A stretch of DNA of 64,000 nt from Blastomyces gilchristii SLH14081 (taxonomy: Eukaryota > Ascomycota > Eurotiomycetes > Onygenales > Ajellomycetaceae): the NCBI RefSeq assembly GCF_000003855.2, contig NW_003101652.1, positions 170,307-234,306 on the forward strand, in the 5' to 3' direction. Shown here piece after piece: positions 35,896-49,510 of the stretch (position 1 is the stretch's first letter; each line of letters opens with the position of its first letter). The position numbers were made by a program, and so were the translations under genes. Below the pieces are notes generated by a model, which made no database searches, was not told the DNA's origin, and saw only the letters and a list, made by a program, of their open reading frames with translations.

Positions 35896-37970
35896 TTTCA
35901 TACTCTGTTAGTCAGCAACTGTCTATTATAACTGAAGAACTAGAAACTTATATACTTCAATCTCTGTGAACTCTACTGCAGACACTCAGAAGCAGTTATC
36001 TGAATTATGAATAACTCTTATAAAAGAAGTCTCAGAGACCTTATTAATTACTTATAGAATATTATTCTCTATGTCTGTAACAGAGAAACTCTCTGAATTC
36101 ATGAATGAATTAATCTCAGTGAAGAATATTCTTGAGTATTTCTTACAGAATTAAGCTATTTTTCTATAAGAAATATTTACTGCTTATAAACACTCTTGAA
36201 CTGAGTCTCTAGACATAATCTTCAGAAATACTTACAAACTGAAAAGAAACTTTCTTAAGCTGTAATCACTTAAGATCACTTATTAAACTATTATCTATAA
36301 AAGCTTTTACAAGTTTGTATTTAAAATTGACTTACAAGCTCAGCTATATAATATAAAAGATGAAGAAGCTATTATCTATATAATAATAGATTTCTACTAC
36401 ACTGAAGTCAAGAACTGACTGAATTATCTAGAGAATAATTATGAGAGATTTCACTGATCTATTCTCAAGACCTATTTAGAGAATAAGTTAAGAGACTTTA
36501 TAAATTGAATAGAGAATATCTGAACTGTAATTATTAATATTAGAAAAAGAGATGAGAAATCTGATAAAGATTACTTACAGTACTTTATAAAATTATGATA
36601 TAAATTAAAATCTGTGAAAACAGAGCTCTGAAATAAGATCTGAATAATGATATTTATAAAGAGACTGAATAAAAATATACAGAATAAGCTTATTAAGTAA
36701 GACTTTAAGTTCTTAACTCTAAAGAAACTGATGACTCTTATTCACTGCTTATAAATCACTGTGAAAGTCACAGACTTATAAAGAGTAGATTACTAATCAG
36801 CTCTGTAAGAATCAGAATAACAGAGAATAGATTTACTGAGAAAAGATAATAAAATATAAAGAGATTTGTATCTGACTGCTGAGTAGAGAGAGAGAGCTTT
36901 ATAAGCTTCTATAAACAGAGTGTATAATAGAAAGATTAAGAAAAATAGTCTCTGCTTTATCTGTTCTAAATCAGAATATCTTCATACAAACTATTCAGAT
37001 AAATTAAAATAGAAATTTAAGAAGTTATAGACAGAGTCAGTAACAGTCTTCTTAAGAGTCTTAAAGCTGATATCTGAATCTGTTACTTCTTCAATAAAAA
37101 TACATGCTTATAAGAAGAGACTGTACTATAGTACTACTATCTCATCAGTATAAGAAGTATTAATAAACTCAGAATTTCAGGTCACTGTAGTATCTCTAAA
37201 GCTCACAGAGTGAATAAGCTAAGTGATGAAAACTGAGAATCTACTCTTATAATAAGCAGAGTGTGAGAACTCAGATCTGAGATCTGAGAGACTTATAAGA
37301 GTTATCTTTGAATTACAAGATCTCTTCAGAATCTGAAGAAGATTTACAGAAACTGTGATTATTATAAATATTATAGATAACATGTACTTAAGACTTACAT
37401 GACTTCAAAGACATAATTCACACATAGCTGTCTATGAGTCAGGTTTATACTTCTGATCAGTGTTAATAGACTCACTTACAGAGATAGAATCAGTTGATAC
37501 TGCAGAGTTAATTAGAGAAGACAAGCTTATCTATATAATAACTTTATAAATATCTGAGAACTTCACAGTCATGAAAACTGAGTTTCAGATATTAGAGAAA
37601 TACTGAGATCTTACAGAGATATTCAGCTCAGTAAAGATAGCTAAGCTTTCATCTTACTATGAGAAGAATCTAGTAATAGATTTAATAGAAGAGTAGAAAT
37701 TCTTCTAAGAATTAATCTATAAGCTCTCTCATTATGAGACAGAGGTCTTGTAAGCTTATATAAAGAAGAATCTGAAGAATAACTTTATCTAATCTTTATA
37801 AATCTTCATAGAAGCCTCTGTGATATTTATAAAAAAGAAGAATAAAGATCTTAGATTGTATATAAACTATTATAATCTGAACTTCAAGACTATAAAGAGT
37901 TACTATTCTCTATCTCTGATTAAGAATATAATCAACTGTCTTACAGAATCTGTCATATTTATATAACTGA
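35896..37970 (+). pseudogene. P1 gag and start of pol (decayed)
   Basis: Gag runs to a zinc knuckle at 36953-36994 (C-F-I-C-S-K-S-E-Y-L-H-T-N-Y, with the His and last Cys mutated to Tyr). Protease and RT N-terminal sequence follow to the P2 insertion point. No open frame exceeds 60 codons on the sense strand. Confidence 0.75.
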
Positions 37971-37975
37971 ATATA

Positions 37976-38233
37976 TGTAAGAAATCCCGCTTCTTGCGGA
38001 TTCTTTACCCCTATTTCTATCTCTCACGTAATCAATAGAGTTAGTGACTCTTGGCTACACATAACTATATAGACTGAAGTTTGTGAATATGATTTACAAC
38101 TCAGCTTAAATACTATTATATATTTAATCTCTATATTTTATCTTTCTACTGTGAATACTTCTAGTAGTTAACAGTATATATTACAATAAGCTGTAAACAC
38201 CTGAATAATTATCTGTGAGTACTTATTCTTACA
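37976..38233 (+). repeat. Family A LTR, 5' LTR of P2
   Basis: 258 bp, beginning TGTAAGAAATCCCGC and ending TTCTTACA. The following TTTCAAGCTCAGTCAGTCAG is shared with M1 and M2 and is not an evident tRNA primer site. Confidence 0.92.
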
Positions 38234-39077
38234 TTTCAAGCTCAGTCAGTCAGCAATCATCTGTTATAACTGAAAGAACTAGAAACTTATATACTTCAAT
38301 CTCTGTAAATTCTACTGCAGACACTTAGAAGCAGTCATCTGAATTATAAATAACCTCTGTAAAAGAAGTCTCAGAGAACTTATCAATTACTTATAAGATA
38401 TCATTCTCTACATCTATGACAGAGAAACTCTTCAAACTCATGAATAAATCAATCTCAGTGAAGAATATTCTTGAGTATCTCTTACAGAATTAAGCTATTT
38501 TTCTACAAGAAATACTTACTGTCTGCAAATACTCTTAAACTGAGTCTCTAAACATAATCTTCAGAGATACTTATAAACTGAAAAGAAACTTTCTTAAGTT
38601 ATAATTACTTAAGATTACTTACTGAATCACAATCTATAAAAGCTTTTACAAGTTTGTATTTGAAATTGACTCACAAGCCTGACTGTGTGATATGAAAGAT
38701 GAAGAAGCTGTTATCTATATAATGACAGATCTCTACTACACTGAAGCCAAGAACTGACTGAATTATCTAGAGAATGAATATGAGAGATCTCACTGATCTG
38801 TTCTTAAGATCTATCTAGAGAATAAGTTGAAGAACTCTGTGAGCTGAACAGAGAACATCTGAACTGTGATCATCAATATTAGAAAAAGAGATAGAAAATC
38901 TGATAAAGACTACTCACAGTGCTTTATAAAATTATAATATGAATTAAGATCTGTGAAAACAGAGCTCTGAAACAAGATCTGAATGATGATATTTATAAAG
39001 AGACTGAATAAAGATATATAGAATAAGCTTATTAAGTAAGACTCTAAGCTCTTGACTCTGAAGAAACTGATAACTCT

Positions 39078-39385
39078 TGTGACAGGCTGCGCCTGATCAA
39101 TTATATAGACTATTCCGTTACACTTCATAGATTCTTCCGCTTCACTCTTGAACACGTACACTCCGATTCTCGGCCATTCTCAATCGCCGATCCTCGGCTG
39201 CCATGAACGTGTATAGATTCTTCCACCCTGAAGCTTCACTGCATACATTATCACATACATGTATAAATATTCACTCTGATCATCAATTTCTACACTTTCT
39301 CTTTCTTTTCTTCTCTAACATTTTTCTCTTTATTATATAAGACCTATCAATATTATACTGATCTATTCAGTGTAGACTTCTTATA
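39078..39385 (+). repeat. R3 5' LTR
   Basis: 308 bp. The first ~115 bp keep CpGs (GGCTGCGCC, ATTCTCGGCC, ATCGCCGATCCTCGG) while the rest is depleted (CCACCCTGAAGCTTCAC where the other LTR has CCGCCCCGAAGCTCCAC). Confidence 0.93.
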
Positions 39386-40599
39386 TTAGAAAAACATTCA
39401 TTATCTTCTTATTAGAAATAATTATTCACACATTGTCTTCTCATTAGAAACAATTATTCATTGAGAGATATTCAAACATGTAACAATATATAAGAAATAG
39501 AGAAACAGTCAAACAGTTAAGCAGACACTGAGTTCTTAGATAGAAGCTTGCTTATCAGTCACTCTGACCTTATAACAGAATCTTACAAAGAGAGTAAGAT
39601 CTTATAAGAGAATGTCAGTGAAAGACCTGAGAGTTCTGACACTCAGATGTATGAGAGATTCATATAATTACACATCTGACAATCGATATAATCATGTCTA
39701 ACAATAATATGAAACCCTCAAATGCGAGCATAGATGTGATGTCACAGTGGCTTTAAGCAATATTGAAATTATAACAGTAACAGATAGCAGACATGCATAT
39801 CACTTAACAACTTCAATATAAAGAGATTCAATAATTAACTCATGCAATTTCAACATCTATAGAATCAAATACAAAAGTACTGAAAGAACACTTAGATGCT
39901 TCTGCATATTTTAATACTTTCAATCTCACTCTCTACTCATCATGAAGAATGGAAATGCTTGTGAAACTGAGTGTAGATGAAGATGCCATCAGTTTATTAA
40001 TCAATCAAGATTGATATATCAATGAATGATTGAAGAATCGCATGAAACAGAAGTTTCATTCATGAATGAAAGTATATAAATCAGTATTGTGAACACCTGA
40101 CAACATCATGAAATATCTTAATATTCTATTTCAAGACACTGCCATGCAATAGAAAGCATTAGATTGATTACAGAGTACTTAATAGAGAAACACTTCTCTT
40201 ACAACATTTATTTCTGACTTCAACACTAAGATTCTAGAAGTAGATGATTAATCTTGAGAGAATCAAATGAAGATTAGCATGCTCAAGAAGACATTGACTT
40301 TCAAACTCTTACAGACTCTTATAAGTATAGACAAAGACCAGACTTATAAAGACTTCTGCACACAGCTTCAGACATTAAATGATCATCTTATCAAGCTCAA
40401 AAGTATACAGAACAGTGACAGAAGACATTACATCTCAGTCACTTATACATCTGCACTAAAGAATAACAATGATGCAGATGCCATGAACTGAATAGATTCA
40501 AATGTCTATGCATAAGCAAGAGTTTTCATTATTTAAACAGACTTTCAAGTCTCTGAGATCACTTCTGAAGAAGTCACTGATCAATATCAATATGAAGTG

Positions 40600-40641
40600 T
40601 GCATCAACTGTAACTGATCAGAACACATTGCTTTCAACTGT
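40600..40641 (+). pseudogene. Zinc knuckle of R3 gag
   Basis: Fourteen codons read C-I-N-C-N-stop-S-E-H-I-A-F-N-C, a complete CX2CX4HX4C knuckle apart from one TGA in place of Trp. An open 74-codon gag piece lies upstream at 40267-40491 (includes LNDHLIKLKSIQNSDRRHYI), a pattern seen in retrotransposon capsid regions. Confidence 0.75.
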
Positions 40642-40859
40642 CAATCAACCTATGTATCTTCATACTTGAGAGAAAGATCAGTGTCTTCTCATTTAAAGAA
40701 TGAATCAGTGCCTGTCCGCGTCAACCACATTGCAGTGAAGAAAGATTTGAAAGATAACTACAAGAATACCTCAGTGAAACAGGGAAAAGATTAACTTCTA
40801 TTCAAATTTATAAACAGAAGCTTGAAGAGATCAGACAATAACAATTTGAAGAGAAAATG

Positions 40860-43800
40860 ATAATGAATGTGATTCTTATATCTACTGGGATTAATAATAT
40901 GTATAATATGAAAGTCATGATAGACAGCAGTCTATGCTACTATGTAATGATAAAATCTTCAGTTATAAGACATTATAACCTTCAGTGTATTTTCTTATTA
41001 AAACTCTGACTTCTCACAGAATTTGATGATTCAAAAGACATTTATATCTGTTATATAATGAAGTTGATTATAGATGTGAGAAAACATCTACATGAAGATA
41101 TCTACATATATGAAGTTGATAATCTTGATTATAATCTTATATTAGAACTTGTCTGATTATCTGAACAAGACATCTTGTTGAATACTTGAAACAGAAGCTT
41201 GATATTCTTTAACAATGATAGAATTCACAAAGATAATATTCACAAGATTATGAATCTGACACAGATCTCTGCTAATATGTATAAAATACTCTGAAAAAGA
41301 AGTCACTGACAGCAGAATCATGTGACAATCTATTCTATCAGTCTGACTGATATTAAAAAGACTCTAGAAAAGTTATTCTATGTTATAATAACAGATTCTT
41401 GTACAAAACTCTCTTAATAATATTATGAATATCTAGATGTCTTCTGACAAGATAATATTATAAACATATCTCTCTTACAAGATTCTGAAGTGAATCACAG
41501 TATCAAGTTAGAGAAAAAGAATGATAAGAATCTTAAATCATTATGAGACTCTCTTTATAACATATTCTGAGATGAACTTCTTCTTCTTCAAAAGACACTC
41601 AATGATCTGTTGAATAAAGAATTCATATATGTTAGTAACTCTTTCATCACAGTTTCTATTCTCTTTGCAAAGAAATCAGATGAAGAACTCTGATTCTGTG
41701 TGAATTATTGAGAATTGAACAGATTAATAAAGAAAGACTGTTATTCTTTATCTCTTATCAATGAAACTCTAGCTCACATTGAACAAGCTCAATGATTTAC
41801 AAAGTTAGATGTCATCACTGTGTTTCATAAAATCTGTATCACTGAAGAAGATGAGTGACTTACAGCATTTCAAACATAATATAATCTCTTTGAATAAATA
41901 GTCACACTCTTTAGACTAGTCAATACTCTCAGTATATTTCAGAAGTATATCAACTGAGCACTCTGAGACTTTCTTGATAAATTTGTATTTATTTATCTAG
42001 ATGACATTCTCATCTTCACTGATAAATTCAGAAAGGAATATTAAGAGTATGTATGAAGAGTATTATAACAACTATAAGAAGCAGAACTATCAATTGATAT
42101 TGATAAGTGTGATTTCAAAGTTAAGAGTACTAAATACTTAGATTTTATTATAGAAGCTGATAAGAGAATTCAAATGAATTCTGGAAAAGTCTCTGCTATT
42201 CTTAAATGAGAAGCTCTGTATACTGTGAAAGATGTACAAAGCTTCATCAGATTTGCTAACTTCTATCAGCAATTTATACAAAACTTCTCAGATATCACAA
42301 GATCACTTACAGAACTTATTAAGAAGAACTCAGTATTTCAGTGATCAGTGAATGCTGAAGCTGTATTCACACAGATGAAGAAGATATTTATTAATATCTC
42401 TCTGCTGATAACATTCAATTCTGATCATGAGACAGTTGTTGAAGCTGATTTCTCTGACTATATAATAGAAGAAGTGATATTATAATATAATGATAAAGAT
42501 GTTCTACAATCATGTGTCTTCATATCTAAGAAACTGAGTTCTGTTGAATGCAATTATGAGATCTATGACAAGGAACTTCTCACAATTATATACTGTTTAG
42601 AAGAATGAGACTCTGAACTCTGAAGTGTCTCTGAATTTAAGATAGTTATAGATTATAAGAATCTCAGATACTTCACAACTACTCATAAACTCACTGAATA
42701 ATAGATGCAATGATCTGAGTTCTTAAGCTGCTTTTATTTTATAATACACTATCATTCTGACAGTCAGAACTCAATAGCAGATGTTCTCTCATAATAAGAG
42801 TAAGATATGCTATTCAATATAACAGATACTCACTGAATGAATCAAGAGCACTGACTCTTGAATCTGAAGATACTAGTTGATCAAGATAAAACAGCTCACA
42901 GCACTATACATGCTTCTTCAATTAGAACTGTCACTGATATTTCAACTTCTCTCAAATCTATATTAGATGAGCTATGACATATAGTAGCTTAAACTGATGA
43001 ACTTCTTCAAACATTCACTGAAGCAGTATATTAAGAAGCATTCTGATTTCCTTCAGAACTATATATAAGAACTGATATCTCAGAATGTTCAATCAATGAT
43101 AATAACACTCTATAATTTCATGAATAACACTGAGTCTCTCACTTCAAACTCTTACACACTCAGATAATGCAAGAAATGCATAATTCACATATAACTGATT
43201 ATTTAGACTGTGAACAACTATATAGAATAATCTTCTGAGAGTTCTATTAATCTGAGATATTAAATAGCATCAGACACTTCATCTGAAACTGCAATTACTG
43301 TTCTTTCATTATCTTATAAAAGAACTGTAGAAAAGATCTACTGAAATCACTCAATATCTCTAATAGAATCTGATAAGATATAGTAATTAACTTCACTGTT
43401 AATCTATCTAAGAGTAAAGATTGTAGAAACATTCTGATTATCATTGATTAATTAAGTAAGAGTGTGATATTGAAATCTTGTAATAAGATGAATACTGAAC
43501 AAGTTATTAAAGCCTTCTTACAGAGTTCATTCTATCAGATGCATGAGTTACTGAGATTAATAGTATTAAATTAAGATCATCAATTCATGAGCACTCTCTG
43601 AACAAGAATCTGCCAAGTTCTCAAGATTATATACTATCTGTCAACTGTCTATCATCTCAAGACTGATAATGCATCAGAACAGATAATTCAGATTATAAAG
43701 AATTATCTTTATAAATTCTGTAATCACTTATAAGATGATTGATATGATCTTCTTCTACACACAGAGATTACTATTAACAGTCAAGATGTCATTTTAATAG

Positions 43801-44430
43801 ATATAAGCTCATTCTTTCTTATATACAGATATTATATGAAAGTGTTAAATCTTCTAGAGATCACACAGTTCACACTGAACCTCTGCAGTTCAATTCAGAT
43901 CACTGATAATATAGTAACTAAGCTCTGAGATGCCTGTGATTGAGCAGAGGTCTTCATGACAACTGTAAAACAAGATCAAGAGAATTAAATCAATATTTAT
44001 CAAGTTCTCACTGAACAATATAAGATAGAAGATCTGATATGATTGAATCTTAAGAATATATAAATCACATGTTCATCTCATACACTAGATTATCATCATG
44101 TCAGGTATAAAGTGATAGAAGTTCTAGATAGTCACAACTACTATCTTGACACATTATCAGAAATTTATAATGTATTTTATACAAGCTTGCTTCACTGCAC
44201 TATCACTGATTCATTCTCTTCTCAACTGACTTCTGACTGACAGTCACCAGGCATCATAGAAGAAGATAATGAACTTGACTGAGAGATTGAGAATATTCTT
44301 AGTAAGAGATCTCACAGCTGTGACTGACAATATCTTATAAAATGAGTCAGTTATAATCAACTGACCTGAACTCTGAGTTCTATGTTATCTGAAACAGTGA
44401 TCCTTGACTGATGAGAACTGCTTCTGAAAG
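40860..44430 (+). pseudogene. R3 pol: protease, RT, RNase H, integrase, chromodomain (decayed)
   Basis: Protease: MIDSSLC near 40917 matches the D-S/T-G-A-S motif. RT: FVFIYLDDILIFTDKF with YLDD intact at 41994-42005. RNase [21 protein letters not shown] near 42530-42590. Integrase: HNSHITDYLD then CNYC (about 43178-43300), a core starting DIVINF (about 43378), a mutated Asp block and a TDNASEQ block. The GPY/F-type module is VIEVLDSHNYYLDTLSEIYN (about 44110-44170), and a chromodomain begins WEIENILSKR and continues QYLIKW with TGA for Trp (about 44271-44405). Stops are almost all Trp- or Gln-type. Confidence 0.85.
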
Positions 44431-44441
44431 AAGAAGGCTAA

Positions 44442-44749
44442 TGTGACAGGCTGCATCTAATTAATTATATAGACTATTCTGTTACACTTCATAGATTCTT
44501 CCACTTCACTCTCAAACACATATACTCTGATTCTTGGCCATTCTCAATCACTGATTCTCAGCTGTCATGAACATGTATAGATTCTTCCGCCCCGAAGCTC
44601 CACCGTGTACACCATCACATATGTGTATAAATATTCACTTCAATTGCTGATTTCTACACTTTCTCTTTCTTTCCTTCTCTAATGTTTTTCTCTTTGTTAT
44701 ATAAGACCTATCAATATTATACTGATCTATTCGGCGTAGGCCTCTTACA
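44442..44749 (+). repeat. R3 3' LTR
   Basis: 308 bp. Its pattern is the mirror of the 5' LTR: the first half is depleted, while the 3' part keeps CCGCCCCGAAGCTCCACCG and ATTCGGCGTAGGCC. Together the two LTRs display which sites mutate. Confidence 0.93.
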
Positions 44750-44754
44750 ACTCT

Positions 44755-47700
44755 CATTCACTGCTTACAGATCACTGTGAGAGTCATAGATCTGTGAAGA
44801 GTGAATTATTAATCAGTCTCATAAGAGTCAGAACAACAGAGAACAGATTTATTAGAGAAAGATAATAAGATATAGAGAGATTCATATCTGACTGCTGAGC
44901 AGAGAGAGAGAGCTTCACAGACTTCTGTAAACAGAGTGTATAATAGAGAGATTAAGAAAAAGAGTCTCTGCTTCATCTATTCTAAATCAGAATATCTTCA
45001 TACAAACTATTCAGACACACTAAAATAGAAATTTGAGAAGTTATAGATAGAGTCAGTAACAGTCTTCTTAAGAGTCTTAAAGCTGATATCTGAATCTGTT
45101 ACTTCTTTAATAAAAATACTTACTTATAAGAAGAGACTGCACTGCAGTGCTGCTGTCTTATAAGTATGAAAAGCATTGATAAACTCAGAATTTCAGGTCA
45201 CTGTAGTATCTCTAAAGCTCACAGAGTGAATGAGCTGAGTGATGAAAACTGAGAATCTGCTCTTATAACAAGCAGAATATGAGAACTCAGATCTGAGAGC
45301 TGAGAGACTTATAAGTGTTATCTTTGAATTACAAGATCTCTTCAGAATCTGAAGAAGATTTACAGAAACTGTGATTATTATAGATATCACAGATAACATG
45401 TACTTAAGACTTGTATAACTTCAAAGACATAATTCACACATAGCTGTCTATGAGTCAGGTTTATACTTCTGATCAGTGTTAATAGACTCACTTACAGAGA
45501 TAGAATTAGTTGATACTGTAGAGTTAATTAGAGAAGACAAGTTTATCTATATAATAACTTTATAAATATCTGAGAACTTTGCAGTCATGAAAACTAAGCT
45601 TCAGATATCAGAGAAATACTGAGATCTTACAGAGATGTTCAGCTCAGCAAAGACAGCTGAGCTTTCTTCTCATTATAAGAAGAATCTGATAATAGATTTA
45701 ATAGAAGAGTAGAAACTCTTCTGAGAATCAATTTACAAGCTCTCTCATTATAAGACAGAGATCTTACAGATTTATATAAAGAAGAATCTGAAGAATAACT
45801 TTATCTGATCTTCATAGATCTCTATGAGAGTCTCTGTAATATTTATGAAGAAGAAAAATAAAGATCTCAGATTATATATAGACTATTATAATCTGAACTT
45901 CAAGATAATAAAGAGTCACTACTCTCTATCTCTGATTAAGAATATAATCAATCATCTCACAGAAGCTGTTATATTCACATAACTAAATATGATCAATATA
46001 TATATATAACTGTGAATATAGTCTGAGAATGAATAAAAGACTGTCTCTAGAACTGCACTGAAATTATTTGAATATCTAGTGATATCTTTTAATTTGACTA
46101 ATATTCTCACAGTATTCTAATCTTTTATTAATAAAACACTTCATATATATCTGAATATCTTCATAGTAATATATCTGAATAATGTGATGATATACTTTAT
46201 AAAGAAGAAAGAATATACTGAGTATATACAAAGTGTGTTAAAGGTCTTAGATAAGACAGAACTGTATATTAAGCTTATAAAGTGCAACTTCAGTACTTAT
46301 TAAATTAATTTTCTAGAATATATAATCACTGCAGATAATATTTAGATAAAATCTTTATAGATTAAGACTATTCTATTATAACTGAAGTTAACTAGTATTC
46401 ATGAGATTCAGATCTTTCTGAGCTTTGTGAATTTCTATAGATAATTTATCTTTGTATTCATAAGAATCTTTTTAACTCTTACAGACATGCTGAAGAATGA
46501 AAATAAGAAGAAGTTATTCTATGAATAGAGAATGAAAAGATTGTTGAGAAGAAAGAGCTGTGAGAACTTTCTTATCTCAGAAGCTCACAGAGTCTTTATA
46601 AGATTAAAATAGATATTTACAGACACAGTAATACTGTTTCACTTTGATTTCTTACTCTTAATCAGATTAAAGACAGATATCTTCTTCTTTATAATTTCAG
46701 AAATAGTCTTATAACTACAGTTAAATAAGAACTGAGTTTCAGTGATCTTTTTCTCACAGAAGATACAATCTGTGAAGATCAACTATAATATTTATAATCA
46801 GAAGCTTCTTATAATAGTGAAATTCTTTCATTACTGATATTACTACTTTAAGAGCCTTGTAATAGTGATTACTATTAGAACTGATTATAACAGCTTATAA
46901 TAGTTTACTTTAATTAAGAAACTCTCACAGTGATAGATTCACTAAGCTTAGAGACTGAGTGAGTTCTGATTCAAGATAGAATATATTAAGAGAACTAAGA
47001 ATTCAGCAGATGAACTCTCTCACAGATCAGACTATATTAAGAAGATCAGAGTAACAGATATAGAGAGACTAGAGAAGACAGAAAAACTTTATAAGATGCT
47101 TAGACTGAGTGTTGTAAAGAGATTGACTGAAGAGTCTCTCAATCTCTTATAAGAGAAGAGAAAAGAGAGAGAGAAGAAGTCTGTATAACTACTCTCTACA
47201 ATACTAAGAGTCAACACTCTAAGAATCTTTATAAGAATTCTTGAAGAGAGTATCTATAATCTGAAGAGTTTGCAGGCTTTAGAAAGTATCATAGAAAACC
47301 TGATATAAGAAGAAACAGAGTATAAGTCTTTACAAGATCTTCTATTCAGATTGTCTGAACTACAACTAAAGAATAAATATATTCAGTATATTTAAAAACT
47401 ACTCATAGCAGAGATCAATTCTGTAGAAATAAAGAATTAAAGAGACTTAAATAATCTCTTGTAAAGAGAGAGCTGAATTTATATACTTATAAATAAGTTT
47501 CTATACATAGAACTTATTAAAAGATATTATAACTCTTCTCTAGTAAGTTATTTTACAGATACTAGAACTCACAAGTTACTTATAAGAAAATACTTCTAAC
47601 TGAAGATATAAGAACTTATGAAGAAGATAGTGAATTCTTATACTATTTATCAGAATTCACAGATAGTGCAGTTCAGATTATATAAAGAACTTACTTCTCT

Positions 47701-48949
47701 ACTCATTTTATAGAAATCTTGAAAACAGCTAGAAATAAATACTCTCATAGATCTCTCTGAAAGTAAGAATATATATAATGTCTGCTTTGACAGTGTGCTG
47801 ATGATAGTGAATTACTTTATCAAGATAACACACTTTATACTCATCTGTAAGAACTTAAAGTCAAAGAATTTAACTTATATCTTCATCTATAATATGATTC
47901 AGTTGTATGAATTGTCTGTAAATATTGTCTCAGATAGAGAATTAATCTTCATAGAAGAGTTCTGATCTGATCTGATAATTATACTGAAGATCTTGTGAGA
48001 TCTAAGCATGACTTTTCATCAATAGATAGATGATCAGATAGAGTATCTAATAAGTATATTAAAACAGTATCTGTGATACTTTGTCAATTATAATCAGAAT
48101 GACTGAGTGTATTCATTATCACTTATAGAGTTTATATAAAATAACTCAAAGTATATCAGCACAGATAAAACTCTCTTTGAGACACTCACTGAGACTTATC
48201 TGTGAATAATCTTAATAAATCTGTAAGAGTATACTATAGAGTGTGATAATATCTGTGAATAAGCTGAGAGAATTCAGAATATTCAGAAGAAAGTCTATAA
48301 ATTCTTGAGAAAGACTCAAGAGTATCAGAAGAGATACTATGACTTCAAGTATATTATAAAGAGTTTTAAGAAAGATGATAAAGTCTGACTGAGTTTAGAA
48401 AATATTATCATGCAGAGATCTAGTAAGAAGCTGAATCTCTTATAGACAGAGTCTTATAAGATTATGAAGAAAGTTAGCTCACAGTTCTATAGATTGAAAC
48501 TGTTATCTGAGTTATAGATATATAATATTTTTTATGTCTCTTTACTTTATAAATATAAGGAATTCTTAGAAGAGAATTCTGTGACTTATCACTCTATTCA
48601 TAAAGTACTAGAGAGTGAAAGAGAATATTAGATTAAACAAATTATTAACTCAGAGAAGTGAGATCACAAGCTCTGATTCAAGATTCAATGACAAGAGTAT
48701 TCTGATAAGATGAATAAGTTCACTTGAGAATTATCTGAGCAGTTAAGATATCTGTGAAAGCTGAGACATGACTTTTATACTGTGAATTCTGATAAGTCAG
48801 AATAATGTGATCTTCACTAAGAATCTAATTGTAATAAAGATATTAACACTGTCATTTACAAACTCTAATCTATAAGATAATGAGTTTCTACTGAGATGAA
48901 CAGTCTACAGTGTATATAAAGAGAAGAAGAAATCATGCTCTTATTAAAG

Positions 48950-48950
<1 letters not shown>
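44755..48950 (+). pseudogene. P2 gag C-terminus and pol (decayed)
   Basis: The gag knuckle is at 44969-45010 with three of its four ligands mutated. Protease and RT follow; the YLDD box reads YLNN (46172-46183). Integrase lies at about 47500-48250, with RELIFIEEF and a QIDDQIEYL block corresponding to Q-T-D-G-Q-T-E. The chromodomain is at about 48635-48755, where KIQ, EYSDKMNKFT and ELSEQLRYL can be read around TGA codons. Order and spacing match M1. Confidence 0.75.

Positions 48951-48952
<2 letters not shown>

Positions 48953-48984
<32 letters not shown>
48953..48984. repeat. Poly(A) tract of 32 nt within P2
   Basis: A pure A run between the chromodomain end and the post-pol region, at the same element position as the 41-nt T run of M2. 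Confidence 0.9.
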
Positions 48985-48986
<2 letters not shown>

Positions 48987-49510
48987 AAGAAAATAAAAAC
49001 AGGACTGTGAATACAATTTAGAGACTAATAAAGAAAAAACAAAGAAAATTCACATTTATATTCTTAATATCTGTAATACTTAACTTCTCTATGACTACTA
49101 ATTTCTCTCTTTAAAGAAGCAGAGAGTATTATATCTGTAATACAGACAATTGTTACATTTAATATAAAGACTGTCAGAAATGCACAGACTTCAGAGAAGT
49201 TAAACATCAGAGTATATACAGTTATAGTAGAGTCTTGAGAGCTGACTATCTATGCATGTGATCAGATATCTCTTATAAAGCTGTGTTCACTTCTTCAGTT
49301 ATGCTGAAGTATTCAGCTTAGAAACAATTAAAATATAGAGAGAGAACTTATCTACTCAGATTAACTTCTGTTATGAATTTATAATATTCACATTGTCTTA
49401 ATTACCTGGATTTTACAGATACTCAGAGACTTATCTCTTATTGACAATGAGATTGCAGAAATGCACTGTAGTGTGAGAATCATTGCTAGAGAATCTAGAT
49501 ATATTTACAT

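Larger units (their letters stand above)
39078..44749 (+). mobile_element. Ty3/gypsy chromovirus R3 with 308-bp LTRs, nested in P2
   Basis: 5,672 bp, with LTRs at 39078-39385 and 44442-44749 that start TGTGACAGG and end CTTACA (or CTTATA). The perfect 5-bp duplication ACTCT lies on both sides. Internal order is gag with zinc knuckle, protease, RT with intact YLDD, RNase H, integrase, GPY/F module, chromodomain, purine-rich AAAGAAGAAGGC, LTR. The family differs from A and B in LTR and coding sequence. As the innermost layer it should be the youngest insertion of this nest, and its LTRs still retain CpGs. Confidence 0.93.
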
